The notes: a model not told the origin generated them from the letters alone. A stretch of DNA of 64,000 nt from Phocoena phocoena (GCF_963924675.1 NC_089232.1:34987312-35051311), one strand, 5' to 3'; positions 35,225-47,394 are shown, numbered from the stretch's first letter. A program made the numbers and translations.

Positions 35225-36724
35225 GGCTTTTAAGAGAAACCCATTTCCATTACCAGTTGAACAGCATTTGAGAACCAATCATAGATCCATTAAACAAACA
35301 AGAAAAAGACATCATCCATAACCTACAATATTATGCCTGTACTTTAGAACCTACCCATTCATTCTGATTTAGCTTATGCGCTAATTACGATCAATAGATT
35401 TCCACCAGAATGTAAAACTGTATCACAGCTTTTAATTTCTCATTCCACTATTTCCCAGAATTCTGTTATTTTAATTACTTTATATTCTACTCAGTTCTAA
35501 TAGCTCAGAACAAAAGGGTCATCATCACCATCACCAATATATCTTTTTATAGATACATATAATTTTAGGCATGTCATCCCACTTCTAATGTAATCCTAAT
35601 ATGGGGTTAGACGGGTTTTATTTTTAGTCTTATTGTAGAAGGGGAGCCTCTTTAACAACTTCAGAGATGTATTTCATTTATCCTAAAATATCTTTGGTTG
35701 TAAGATAGGTTGGGGTCTATTTATAGAACTAAGTTCTCAAAAATGCACCTAATTTACATCCTCACTCACTAAGAACCTAGTTAGAGAGCTAGTGCAGGTG
35801 CACTCGGTAGCCATTTTTTTAAGGTCACACCAATGCTCATCCACCCCACAGGAAAATGGAGGGTTATGAGAACACCAAGGTCACCCAAGGACAAGTCATA
35901 TATGCATTTAGTTTAATGAATCATACATTTCCTGGATTGAGCACACACTGAATAGCAGATTGAAATGAGAAAAGTCTTGAGTAGAAAGGTAAATACACTG
36001 AATATTCAACAAGGTACTAGGCAGAGGTCAGCATGTAGAGGTGGGCATATAATTGTACCAAATTATGTCTCCTTTTGAAATGGCACAGGAAAAGAGCTCA
36101 TGTTGTGTTAGTGAAATCACGGAATTTAAGAGCTTCGAGGGACTATGGAGACCACATTCCATACTCCCATTTATAAATGGGACACAGTGGGAAGAGCGAG
36201 ATGGGACCAGACCTAGCACCTTCTGACACCAACAGTGTTCTTGTCACTGCACGGGGCCATTACCCTTTCCTTCCTGGGTTCCCTGAGCCCCCTCCCTCTT
36301 ACCCCAGCTCCCTTCATAATTCTTTTCCCATATGTCAACTTGTAAATACTAAATACTGAATTCAAGTTTATAATCTTTTGTGCAAGTTATCACCTTGAGA
36401 GACAATGAAAGGGCATATGGCTCAGTTTCACTGAAATATAAATATATTTTCTTTCAGTTTATGATCAACCTGAGTAGTAAGTTTCACTAATTATGTTTAA
36501 AGAATTAATGACTCAAAGTAAGGAAAAATGCTTAAATAGCTTAGTTGTTAGCTTTATACTATGTCATATAAAGTTACATATGAGCTGAACATAATTTAGT
36601 GTAGAGAGCCAAACTCTAACATACCTCTTTGTGTCATTTACACTTTAGTTAGTATGCCATAAATTTTAAAATAGAAGGATCTTTAAAAAATAAATGTGCA
36701 TGTATACATACATATTTGTGTGAA
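35225..36724. other. Unassigned AT-rich non-coding DNA
   Basis: No gene or named repeat recognised. Short TCATCACCATCACC repeats lie near 35521-35535. Confidence 0.4.
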
Positions 36725-37714
36725 TCTCAATTTTCTTTTTTCTTCATTTTACAAAATATTTCAAACACACAGAAGAAAAAGAAGGCACAGCTCTCACCCC
36801 TCAACTTGAACAAATGTTTACACTTTTCCATATTTGTTTCAGACTTTTTCATTTTATTACAAAGAAATAAAAAATTATAGATACACTTCAAACTGCCTGT
36901 GTACCCATATCCTAATGCATTCCTTTTTTTGCCCTCCTCAGAGAAAACCAATTTCTTGAATTTGGTGTTTATCATTCTCATAAGTTTTTCTTCCTTTTAC
37001 TACTTATGAATGTATCCATAAATAATGTATAATATTGTTTTGCATGTTTAAAATTTTTATACAAATAGTATCTAAACTGTATGCTATCTTTAACTTGCTT
37101 TTTTTTAAACACATCTTTAAGTTTTGAGATTTATCATGAGATAAACGTACTAATACTTTATATTTTAGTGAAGAATTTTGTATTTCATTTTTTATATGAA
37201 TACACAATTTATTTATACTTTCCCCTCTTAGTGAATATTTAAGTTGTTTCCAGTTCTTAACTGTTACATGCAAGACTTCAGCAAGTGTTCTTAAACACAT
37301 GTCCTTGTACACACTTGCAAGAGCTTCCCTGTAGTGCATTCTTAGCAACAGAAGCTCTGAACTGTAAAGTATGTGTATTTTCAGACTTACTTACTAAATA
37401 TCACCAAATTGCTCTCTATTGGTGATGCCAATTTTGAAAATTACACTCACATCAACAGTGCACAAGAGTTTACATGGGTCCACATGCTTGCAATGTCAGA
37501 CTTCTGGACTTTTGTCAACCTGATGGGTAAAAACTTATACCTGACTGTTGTTTTAGTTTGCATTTTCCAAATTACCAGGGACCCTGAGTACTTTTTATAT
37601 ACTTATTTGCCATACAGAATTCCTCTATTATTAATTCATATCCATTGCTTACTTTTCTATTGTATTGTTAGTCTCACTGATTTAGAGTAATGTTATATAT
37701 TTTGAATGATATTA

Positions 37715-37950
37715 GTAATAATAATTAACATTTGGGGGGTGTTTACTAAATGTAAGCCATTATTCTTAGGGCTTTACACATAGTAAATGATTTAATCCTC
37801 GCAACAACCCCACAACCTGTCAGGTAGGGAAGATCATTATCTTTAAGAATGAAAAAATTGAAGTCAAAAGAGGTTAAATAACTTGCATAAGGTCACACAC
37901 AATTAATAAGTGATGGAGCCAAGATTCACACCCAGGAATCTGATTCAGGG
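37715..37950 (-). mobile_element. MIR-type SINE, antisense
   Basis: Antisense MIR pattern: 'gggctttacacatagtaaat', 'aatcctcgcaacaaccccac', 'taacttgcataaggtcacac', 'gccaagattcacacccagga'. Nested in the ancient L1. Confidence 0.7.
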
Positions 37951-38839
37951 TGTCATGGTCTTCTGCCTCTCTTTGTTTCAAAGGATGAAAAATCTTCATC
38001 AGCTTTATGCATTGCAAATTTCTTCTTCCAGGCTGCAGCTTACCTTTTCAATTCATTCCCTGTTGTTCAGAAGTACAGACACATGCACCCATATGTAGAA
38101 ACATGTATGCATGTGTGTATGTGCACATATAATATCTATGCTATATATGTGTCAAATTGTGCTTTTTGTGTCCACCTTAAGAGATACTTCCAAACCCCAA
38201 GGCCACAAAAATATTTTCAAATATTTCCTTTTAAAAGTTTTGAGAAATTTTCACTTTTTTTGTGTACAGAATAAAAGATTTAATTTTACATTTTACAATA
38301 TGGGTAACCACTTGCCCTAGGTATCATTATCTGAATGTTTCCCCAAAGATTTGACATATGACTTCTGTCAAATGTCAAGTAGCTATATATGTGTCGATCT
38401 GTTCTGAGTTCTCTATTCTATTCCATTGGTCTGTTTGTCCCTATGCCAATACCACACTGACTTATTACTGTAGCTTATAATAATTCTTGATATGTGATAG
38501 GCCATGTCTCTCTATTTTATTCTTCTTCTTAAATCATCTTCGACAGATGTAGGATCACACTGTCAAGTTCCATCAAAAATCCTGACAGAATTTTTATTAC
38601 AATAGCTTTGAATTTATAGATTTGGAATAAGTTAAGATCTTTATTAAATCTTCCCACCCTGGAACATGGTATAATTCTATATTTACTCAAGTCTTTTATG
38701 TCCTTAAATAGTGTGTGGTAAAGTTCTTCATAAAAGTAATTTTTCATTTATTCCTATATACTTATATTTATTCCTAACTCACTGATGTTGCTGCTTTTGT
38801 AACTGGGAGCTTTTTCCTATTACACTTTGTAATTGGTAC

Positions 38840-39007
38840 TGTTTGATGGCCTCTACAATAGATGACTTCTTCTGACAGCTTGACTTTCGCCCTTTACCCC
38901 AGCACTGTCTCTTCTAGTACTTTTCCTAAGTTTACAGCACTTCCATTCCTTCTACCATACCTTTAAAAGAAACCACAGTAACTTAGCTCTATGAAAGCTC
39001 AGGAAAG
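38840..39007 (+). repeat. Diverged ~170-bp dispersed repeat, copy 2
   Basis: Partner of 35056-35224. It lies between two blocks of antisense L1 text that would be adjacent in an uninterrupted L1, so it looks like an insertion. No convincing target duplication is visible. Family unknown to me. Confidence 0.7.
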
Positions 39008-39420
39008 GATGCAATTTAGGAACACTTTTGATTTTGTGTATTGATCTGTGATTCAACAACTTTAACCCTCTTATTATTTCTAAAAATTATTTGTATATTG
39101 TCTTGAATTTTCAATATAGACAATTACATGCCTAGAAATTACATAGTTTTATTTCTTCCTTTTCAGTTCTTCTTAGTTTTTTTCTTGTTTTATTGCATTG
39201 GCTATGACTCCAACACAAGGATAACAGAACAGAAAGTGGACATTATTGTTCACAACTTTGATGGAGACATTTCTAAAGTTTTTCCATTGATATTAAGTTT
39301 ACTGTGAGTGTTTAAAGATAGCCTTTATATTATGCCCTTGTCCTTTTTGGCTAACAATGAGTTCCAAATGCATTCAGTAGCATTTCCTCTTTTACTATCC
39401 TCTGAAATATTCATATAAGG

Positions 39421-41520
39421 CAGCAGTCCCCAACCTTTTTGGCACCAAGGACTGCTTTCATGGAAGACAATTTTTCCATGGACTGGGGGTGGGGGGATGG
39501 TTTGGGGATGATTCAAGTGCATTACATTTCTTGTGTACCTTATTTCTATTGTTATTACATTGTAATATATAACAATTATACAATTCATCATAATGCAGAG
39601 TCAGTGGGAGCCCTGAGCTTATTTTCCTGCAACTAGATGGTCCCATCTGGGGGTGATGGGAGACAGTGACACCCAAAGTGTGTTGCTTATGTCCAGTCTA
39701 CTCCATAATCTCATTTTGGTTGCTGTCACTGCAGAAAACCCTGCTTCACAAAGATAGGATGTTGGAAATGGAAGCAGGCTTTTCAGTGCTTTTGTGGCAA
39801 TCTCAGGATTTTCCTCCTTGAATTTAATCCAGAATGTATGGAGATTTGAAGTTGCCTCAGACATACTTTTAAGGCTACGGTCATTTGTGATCTCAAGCAG
39901 TTGATCCACTTCTAGCACGGACAAAGTCGATTCACCTGGTTTATTCACAAATGGGTCGCGGATACATTCCTTCCCAGTTCGGGGGTCTTTTGTGGTTGGG
40001 AAGTAATGCTCAACTCCTTTGAAAGCTGAGATAGGTGATCATGCACCAGCTGGGAGAAAGAAGGCCCTGGCTCAGTCTCTTTCAAAATCTCTGCTAATGC
40101 TTGAAACATGTCAAAAATCCCAATGTTCAATCGTCGCCCCCATAAATCCAGTTTGGTTTTGAATGCAGTCACTTTATCTGCCAACTTGAACACAGCTGTC
40201 GTTCTCCCCTGAAGTGACAGATTGAGTTCGTTGAGCAGGTTGAATATGTCACACAAGTAAGCAAGTTTTGTGACCCATTCTGTGTCACTAAAATGTGCTG
40301 CCAGTGGTGAGTGCTTTTATAAAAGAAATCTCTGGAGAGGCTCTCATAACTCAGAAACTCTGGCCAGTGATCTACCTTTAGAAGCCATCTCACTTCTGTG
40401 TCTGAGAGAAGACGTATGCTCTGCATCCATCTCCTCACAGAGCTGCATGAACAGACGTGGGTTAAGGGCATGTACTTTAATGTGGTTGATAATTTTAATC
40501 ACATCCTGCAAAACACTGTTAAGTTCAGGTGACACTTTTCAGCTAGCCAGCATTTCTCTATGGATGACAGAGTGCATAGGCTCACATTCAGAAGCAACCT
40601 CTTTGACCCGTGTAGTGAAACCAGAAAGCTGTCCAGTCATGGCAGCCACTCCGTCCGTGCATATACTGACACAAAATGACGAATTCAGTTTTCCTGATAT
40701 GTAGTCATTCAAAAACTTGAATAGTGCTGCAGCTGTGGTGTAATATTTTCTTTTAAATGCAGCTTTCTTTTGGTTGGCAGTCTTAGAGTCTTCTGCTGTC
40801 TCATCGTTGAGTCTTTCCCCCTTTTCAAAGAAGCTCTCCAGTGATGTTTCTTTTTTACTCATTTTTGCTAGGGTTAGCTCACAGGCTTACCAAAACTATG
40901 ACTGAGACAAGTGTGCAGTGAGGGAAAGAGGCACGGACAGAAGTGGTAAATAAAATAATGGGCGGGCCGCATGAAGACTAAAGCAAGTGTCAGATTCTGA
41001 CTTAAAGCCTGCCACCAGATGCAGCCATACAATTGAAGTACATCAACTCACTTGCCACTATAAAGCCTGCCATCAAATGCAGCTTATTTGTCACTTGCCA
41101 CTCACTGATAGAGTTTTGATATGAGTCTGCAAGCAACTGATTTATTATGGTCTCTGTGCAGTCAAACCTCTCCGCTAATGATAATCTGTATCTGCAGCTG
41201 CTCCCCAGCGCTAGCATCATCGCCTCACCTGCACCTCAGATCAGCCATTAGAGTCTCATAAGGAGCACACAACCTAGATCCCTCGCCTGTGCACTTCACA
41301 GTAGGGTTCGCGCTCCTATGAGAATCTAATGCCGCTGCTGATCTGACAGGAGGCAGAGCTCAGGCAGTAATGCGAGTGATGGGGAGCGGCTGTAAATACA
41401 GATGAAGCTTCGCTCGCTCACCCACCGCTCACCTCCTGCAGTGTGACCCAGTTCCACACTACTGTGAGGTCCTGCTGTGTGGAGCAGTACCGGTCCATGG
41501 CCAGGGGTTGGGGACCCCTG
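39421..41520 (-). mobile_element. hAT transposon, Charlie3/MER1-like, complete ends
   Basis: The left end CAGCAGTCCCCAACC and right end GGTTGGGGACCCCTG form 15-bp terminal inverted repeats with one mismatch. A perfect 8-bp target duplication ATATAAGG lies at 39413-39420 and 41521-41528, the length typical of hAT elements. Termini and subterminal text (TTTTTGGCACCAAGGACTGC; TAGATTCTCATAAGGAGC-type words, here AGAGTCTCATAAGGAGC) match the MER1/Charlie3 group. The element is 2,100 bp with a broken transposase on the minus strand. It inserted into the ancient L1, whose text continues on both sides. A 58-bp-period partial repeat lies at about 41003-41110. Confidence 0.9.
39619..40862 (-). pseudogene. 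Broken hAT transposase (Charlie3-like), N-terminal domain deleted
   Basis: The intact family protein is a nuclear DNA-cutting transposase with an N-terminal BED zinc finger, an RNase H-like catalytic core and a C-terminal hAT dimerisation region, related to host ZBED/SCAND3-type proteins. Here the start (MSKKETSLESFFEKGE, 40862) runs to KRKY and then jumps into TTAAALFKFLNDY, so the BED finger and first catalytic aspartate region are missing (about 170-180 residues by family comparison). The rest is readable: FCVSICTDGVAAMTG (second core aspartate), NHIKVHALNPRLF, FNLLNELNLSLQG, and the dimerisation end LLPFPTSYLCEAGFSAVTATK to the stop at 39619. In-frame stops lie near 40539 and 40344, and a frameshift near 39950-40010. 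Not functional. Confidence 0.85.
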
Positions 41521-41528
41521 ATATAAGG

Positions 41529-44500
41529 TAAAGATCATCCAGTCCTTAGAGGTATGCTAAAATTCACCTCTGACACTACCTGGGCCTTGTACCAGTTAAG
41601 AAGAGATACTTGTGATAGTTATTGATCTATCCGGTTTATTTTTTTCATTTACACTTTTCTAAAAAAGTATCCATTTTTCTACGTCTATAATTCACTACCG
41701 TAAGTTGTTCACAGTACCCTCTTACTTTAAATCTGCTACATCTACAGTAATAATTCTTTTAATTCTCTTTTTATCTTTTTCTTTTTTTTTTTTTTTTTTA
41801 CAGAGGCTTGACAAAGGTTTGTAGGTACCATTGAGCCTGAGCCCTCCCTCTAAATAATGGTCTCTTTTATTCCAATTTCATAAATTTACTCTTATCTCTA
41901 CTATATCTCTGACTCTACATTCTTTAAGTTTACTCTTATTCTTAATTGAGCTTTTAGAGTTGAGCACTTATCTCACATATTTTCAATACTCCTTGCTGGC
42001 TAGTATATTGAAAGCTCTAACTTTATCTCTATATACAAATATTGCTGTGGCCCACAAATGTAACATGTAGTAATTTCCTTGTCCCTCATATATATTATTA
42101 CTGCCATTATAATTTCTTCTTCAAAACATGAGTTATTAAGAGGGAGATTAACTGTTACTATATTAACTATATTTATATAATTTCTGATTTAATTTCATTA
42201 AGTCAGAGAACATGATCTACATCATATTAATTCCTTGAAATTTGTTGAAAGTTTCCTTAGAAATCAATTTTTGTACATGCTTCATATGTACTTGAAAATA
42301 ATGTATATTCTCTGTTGGGCATAAAGAGGGAATTTCTTTCTATATTCATGTTAATATTGTATACTCAATAGATAAATGTATGATAAAAATGTGTAGACAT
42401 TTCCTACAAAAAGGGCAGATTTATCAAGTTTATCTCATAGTTCTGTCAACTTTTTCTTCGTATATTCTGAGATTATACTGTTAGGTAATGCAAAGTCATA
42501 TTCATTACAACTTCTTGGTGGATTGTTCCTTTTAGTATTATGCAGTGTTCATGATTACACCTATTCGTGTTTCTCTCTTAAATTCTACTTTGTTATTAAT
42601 ATTTCTAGATAAGATTTCTTTGGGTTAGTATTTGCCTATATACTTTTTCCCATCTCTCTATTTTTAACATCTTTGTATGACTTTAGGTTTCTTAAAACTG
42701 AATATTAGTTTTGTTTCATTTGGTTTTTATTCCAAGCTCATGTATAACTATAAAATATTCTGACAAATTTCTCTCTCCTTCCCAAACACAGAGACCTTAG
42801 CTGGCTGAACTGTCTATTGGAACCACCCCCATATTTGTTGTCCAGTGTTCTACTTTGACGTGTTTTAAACATACACACACACAAAATGAAGATTTTGTTT
42901 TAGTCAACAGTTAAGTAAATTTACCAATATATTTTACCAATTTCTATATTAATCAATGTTTCTTTTATCCTATGTCTTTCCTCTGGTGCACTTCTTGTCT
43001 TGCTAAGCGCAACCTTTAAAAGTTCTGTGAGTATCAAATTTTCTTAGCCTTGGTATGTCTGAAAAAGTCCTTGTTTTATTTTCACTTTGAATGATATTTT
43101 AGCTTATATAAATTATAGATGGACAGATATTTTCCTTGAGCACTTTGAATACAGTAAGTGTCCTCGGGCGCCTAATTCTCCTGATAAGAAATGTCCCTTT
43201 AGTCTAATTATCCTTCCTTCAAATTTAATATTTCTTCTTTTCCTTGTAGTTTCTAAAATTTTCTTTAAATCCTTGATGTTCTGCAGACTGAAGAGGACTG
43301 TGCCTAGACATGGGTTTATATTTATTTATGTACCTCTGTTCTTGGAGTATATTTTGATCTGATTACTCTGGCCTTTATTCAGTACTGAAAATTATCAGCT
43401 ACTATCTCTTGAAATATTGCTTGTTCACCTTTCTTTCCTCTTCTTCTAGTAATCAGATTAGATGTATGTTAAGCTTCTCAATCCATCCTTCATGTCTCTT
43501 TTCTGCTTTGTTTTAATATTCTTAATTTTTTATTTCTCTTTCCTGCATTCTGGGTGACCATCACTGTATTGAATTTCAATATGGTAATTACCTCATCACT
43601 TGTGTTATCTATCTAGAGTTTATCTCACCTACTGAGTGTCTTACTCTGATAACAGTTTTACTTCTAATTTTGAAATCGATTCTTTTTCACATTCAACCTT
43701 TCTTATTTTCTTTCTGCCTATTCTTATGTAAAATCACATTTCTTATGGCTATTATTTCATCCCTAATTAGTATAACCTTGCTAAAATTATTTATTTAAAG
43801 AGTTATTCTGGCTATAACATAAAATTAATTTTATTTGAATAAATTTATTTTCTGATGGTTGGTTTGTTGGCTATCTTCCCTAGCCTTTGGTTTCTTGGTT
43901 TGACTTGAAATTTAGCTTTTGAGGTTTTTAAGTGAGAGGATGTTCATAATTGCTCTGTCCTCACTCCACTCCTCTGAGTTCACCACTCTCTGAGTTATCT
44001 GCCTCTCATCTCCTATAGCCACAGTTCAGAACCTGGTTTGGCAAAAGCACTTTGAGATTCCTACCCCTTGGTGATTTAGGGGCATTAAAGCAAAAATATC
44101 AGGCAAAAAGGAATTTGGTTTAGTTCAGGATCTCAAGACTCTAAGTCCCCTATCTACAAACCCTTAGGTTTGTAGATTCTTTAAAGCTGTAGTCCTAGCA
44201 GTAGCTGGCAGCATTTTTTTAGCCTTCTTTCACAAGTGAGTGTTTGAGTAGATGAAACCACACTCTTGCTTTTGGCTTCCAGCAGTAAGCCTGGATCCAA
44301 TCCCCCACCCTTCCCCTCAACACCTTTAGTCCTGGCCGGAGTCAAACTCTCAGCCACCGCTACTTGCTTCTCAGCCTAAAGCCCAACAGGCATGGGTTTC
44401 ATTCAACCCTACACATCACTTTGGGCAGCTGTTCTATCTCTGACCCACAGATTGTTTGTCTTGTTTTGAGATTAGTTGTATTTTTTTGGTTTTGTTTTTT

Positions 44501-44590
44501 ATAGCTTCCATACAATGGTTAAGTGTATACACTTCATCATTATGAGGATGGGCCACAACATGACCTTATTCTGCCATCTTGACCTGTGGT
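41529..44590 (-). mobile_element. Ancient L1, antisense, 5' half
   Basis: Continuation of the L1 at 36725. Minus-strand text includes the ORF1-ORF2 linker (plus strand 'aaataatgtatattctctgt' near 42297, 'agttctgtcaactttttctt' near 42440), an ORF1-like region (about 43000-43650) and a 5' end near 44570, where the plus strand reads TTCTGCCATCTTGACC. T-rich runs at 41782-41799 reflect A runs in the element. No usable open frame. Confidence 0.6.
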
Positions 44591-44609
44591 CCCAGATTCA
44601 TGTTTATAA

Positions 44610-44715
44610 CCCACTACAAAGTATTCAACATGAGGGCAGGGCCCCATGAGGCTGATTCACTACCGTATCCCTTATAGTAGGTGCCAATAAAGATGTGTTG
44701 AATAAAAGAATAAAT
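44610..44715 (+). mobile_element. L2 LINE 3' end
   Basis: 'caacatgagggcagggcccc' near 44627, then 'cttatagtaggtgccaataa' and 'agatgtgttgaataaa' match the extreme L2 3' end. Confidence 0.6.
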
Positions 44716-44980
44716 ACAAATTTTTCAGTTTCAGTTTTCTCAGTAGACTACACGATCTTGAGGGTAGAACCCATGTCTGATCTATCATACTGCCTAGTTT
44801 AGTACCCTGCATGTTGCCAATATTTCAACACATTTCTCCTATTGATTTTCTATACAGCAAAAAGGAGTGATGTCCAGATACATACAGTGTTGCTTTAAAG
44901 GATTAAAATCATCCTCTGAGTTGTTTAATAAGATGTTGTTCTTCATTTTAAACTATACTTTAAAAAAATGAATGCTCCTA

Positions 44981-45174
44981 GGCTTCCCTGGTGGCGCAGT
45001 GGTTGAGAGTCCGCCTGCCGATGCAGAGGACACGGGTTTGTGCCCCGGTCTGGGAAGATCCCACATGCCGCAGAGCGGCTAGGGCCCGCGTCCGGAGCCT
45101 GTGCTCTGCAACTGGAGAGGCCACAGCAGTGAGAGGCCCGCATACTGCGCAAAAAAAAAAAAAAAAAAAAAAAA
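44981..45174 (+). mobile_element. CHR-type SINE with internal deletion
   Basis: GGCTTCCCTGGTGGCGCAGT head, GC-rich body and a 24-base A tail. AATGCTCCTA before it and AATGCTCCTTA after it (45173 on) mark the target duplication. Compared with 25711-25913 it lacks about 22 bp in the body (the TGAGCCATGGCCGCTGAGCC region), joining AGGGCCCGCG directly to TCCGGAGCCTG. Confidence 0.95.
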
Positions 45175-45664
45175 TGCTCCTTAATGAAAACTGTTTCATG
45201 CAAGAGTAGAGAGGGTCATGGGGGAGTGGGATATTTTCACTAGAATAATGTAAAAGTGGGACATTGTCTGAGTTTAATTAATCAAGAAATCAAATGAAAA
45301 ACCTTTTCCTGTTATCTTACAACAATATCAGGGACCAAATGCAGAGAGAATGCTAAGTGAACACAATTCCTGTAGCTGAAATAACATTTTTCATACCACA
45401 TACCAAAGGACAAGGGGACAAAGAAAATGTCCTTGTTGATTAATTACCTTTGGAACCAGGCTCAGCACGAGGAAAGAATATAGGCTAGTGATAAAGCTAC
45501 AGGCCTACTCTTTGTCCCCTCTGCCCTCCCAAGAAACGATTCTCTGGTTTTCTGAGAGACAAGTGCACTTAGGTGCTTTAAACCATGATATCCATAAAGA
45601 AGAGACATTTCCATATATTTTCAAAATGAATTCACAACCTCCCAATCGACAACCTCTTCATTCC
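45175..45664. other. Unassigned non-coding DNA
   Basis: No gene or repeat recognised. Confidence 0.4.
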
Positions 45665-45745
45665 TATATATATTGAGTACCTACTGTATGCCAGGCACTC
45701 TGGTAGTTACAGAAGAATTAGAAAACAATCCACTGCAGGGAACAA
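45665..45745 (+). repeat. Ancient mammalian interspersed repeat fragment
   Basis: 'tatattgagtacctactgta' then 'tgccaggcactctggtagtt'. Same dispersed family as 2165. Confidence 0.55.
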
Positions 45746-45869
45746 GCTATACTCAGACAAACCCTTCCACTTAGGCAGTACTTTGATCAGCACTGCAGGT
45801 AAGGGAGGAGCAGGTCCAGGGGAGAATGATGCCCAAGACTTCATGAGGAGGTCTTCAAGGTTGGGTAGG

Positions 45870-45965
45870 ATTCCTATGGAAGACACTTAATATCTCTAGG
45901 CCTTGGTTTCCTTATCTGTTAAGTGAGGGATGTGGGTTAAATAATTTTATTACGTTTCTTTCCAG
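45870..45965 (+). mobile_element. MIR SINE fragment
   Basis: 'acttaatatctctaggcctt' and 'ggtttccttatctgttaagt' match the MIR core. Confidence 0.7.
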
Positions 45966-46359
45966 TTGAAACATTAACTGGTTCTCTTCTGTACTCTCCA
46001 CAACAACTGATGTCCCTCTGTGGGGCATTTGTAACCTAGTAAACAACCTCCGCTGTCTAGAAACTCGTTTAGAACAGAGTGAGAAACTTCAGAGACCCGC
46101 CTCCAGACAAAGAGAAACTTCTCTCCTCTTGCAGAAGGTCTGACTCCTAGAAGCGAAGTCTGAGAGAAAAGCAGGATTATCCAGAGCACCCTGAAGAACT
46201 AAAAATGGGATCCCAACGGGCCAATGAGGCACAGTAAGTCAGCCCAGAGCAGCACAGAAGCACACTTTCAACTATGTAGGTTGAACACTTGCTTCAAATT
46301 TCTGGCTCTGATACGGCTGCATGGAAGGTGCCATCTGAAGAAAAATGGCATTCAAGATT

Positions 46360-46510
46360 GACAACTGATTAATACACAAGCTTGATTATATGCAAATCAT
46401 CACTTTCTGTGGACTTAATTATACATGCTACATCAGATCACAATTAACACATGTATTTAAAATAAATGTATATTTAATTGATATGCATATTTATAAAATG
46501 AATATTTACA
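46360..46510. promoter_or_regulatory. AT-rich block with homeodomain/octamer-like sites (candidate element)
   Basis: The block contains ATATGCAAATCAT (octamer-like), ACTTAATTATAC, ATTTAATTGATATGCATATT and several TAAT cores in 150 bp that match no repeat I know. It could be an old conserved regulatory element or simply AT-rich DNA. Conservation data are needed to decide. Confidence 0.3.
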
Positions 46511-46639
46511 TTTATACGTTGTCTTTTTTTTTAATTGGGGGTGAATTTCTTTCCTTACAGAAGTGAGATGTTCGGGGGGGCCCCATCATGAACTAAGACA
46601 GAAACAAAGGAATGAGAAGTTGTCTTTGATATGTGTAGT

Positions 46640-46800
46640 AGAGAAAGCAATGAGCTAGCAGTCAGAAAGCCTGAATTTCAGGCCTGGCCCTGCCCCATGC
46701 TGTGTGACTTTTACCTCTGGGTCTCAGTTTCTACATCTGTGAAAAGAAAGGCCAGACAGACAACTTCTAAGCTACCTTCTAGTTCTACGATTCTATTATA
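46640..46800 (+). mobile_element. MIR SINE, long copy
   Basis: Clear order: 'gagctagcagtcagaaagcc', 'gctgtgtgacttttacctct', 'ctcagtttctacatctgtga', 'ctaccttctagttctacgat'. One of the better preserved MIR copies here. Confidence 0.85.
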
Positions 46801-47394
46801 AGCTCACAGAACCACTCCACCCTTCAATTTAGTCTGTCGAAGTGACTGGACTCCAACCACTGATGGCCCAGAGTCTCTCTGATGGAAATTAATGTGCCTA
46901 AAAATTGTACTCATAAGATTCCAGAATTATTCTGGAGCCTGAGGAGCCCCATCCAAGCCCACAACACTCAGAGGGCAGCAGTCTTGAGAACTGACTATAT
47001 ATAAACACATCTGTGGAACAAGAAGGGCATGGAGAGTTCATCAGCAGAGGGTAGGACCCTCAGGGAGTAGACTCCAGGCTGGTCCATTTCTGAAGGAAGA
47101 GAAAAGGAGGAATTGGATAACGTGTAGGCCTTGTCCTAGAGACACTAGCTAAGTAGATGGGGATTTTGATGGAGTGGCTCTACAAAGAACAGCTTAAAAA
47201 AAATACAATGGGCAAATATATAACCTCCATGCCCTTTGGCAGACAAAATTACACCGAAAAAGACAAATGAACTCCACTTTCACCATTAATAAGGTCGTTC
47301 TCAGTCTTTCACAAGTAAAGTGACTTGTCATAAAATATTCTACAGGCCAAATGATTAAGAAGACTGTACTCCCCAAAAAGCTCCTCAGTATACT
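46801..47394. other. Unassigned non-coding DNA
   Basis: No gene or repeat recognised. The 126-codon minus-strand frame at 47194-47574 overlaps a MIR and has no known domain. Confidence 0.4.

Larger units (their letters stand above)
36725..39412 (-). mobile_element. Ancient L1, antisense, 3' half
   Basis: Old L1 text on the minus strand: 3' UTR 'ttacaaaatatttcaaacac' near 36750, ORF2 tail 'caccaaattgctctctattg' near 37401, 'tattctattccattggtctg' near 38413, 'ccaataccacactgacttat' near 38446, and 'tcacaactttgatggagaca' near 39250. Interrupted by a MIR at 37715-37950, an unassigned insert at 38840-39007 and the hAT element; it resumes at 41529. Confidence 0.7.

Noticed and set aside
39619..40862. 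Domesticated ZBED/SCAND3-like host gene
   Set aside because: The terminal repeats, target duplication, stops and frameshift show a decayed transposon copy and not an exapted gene.
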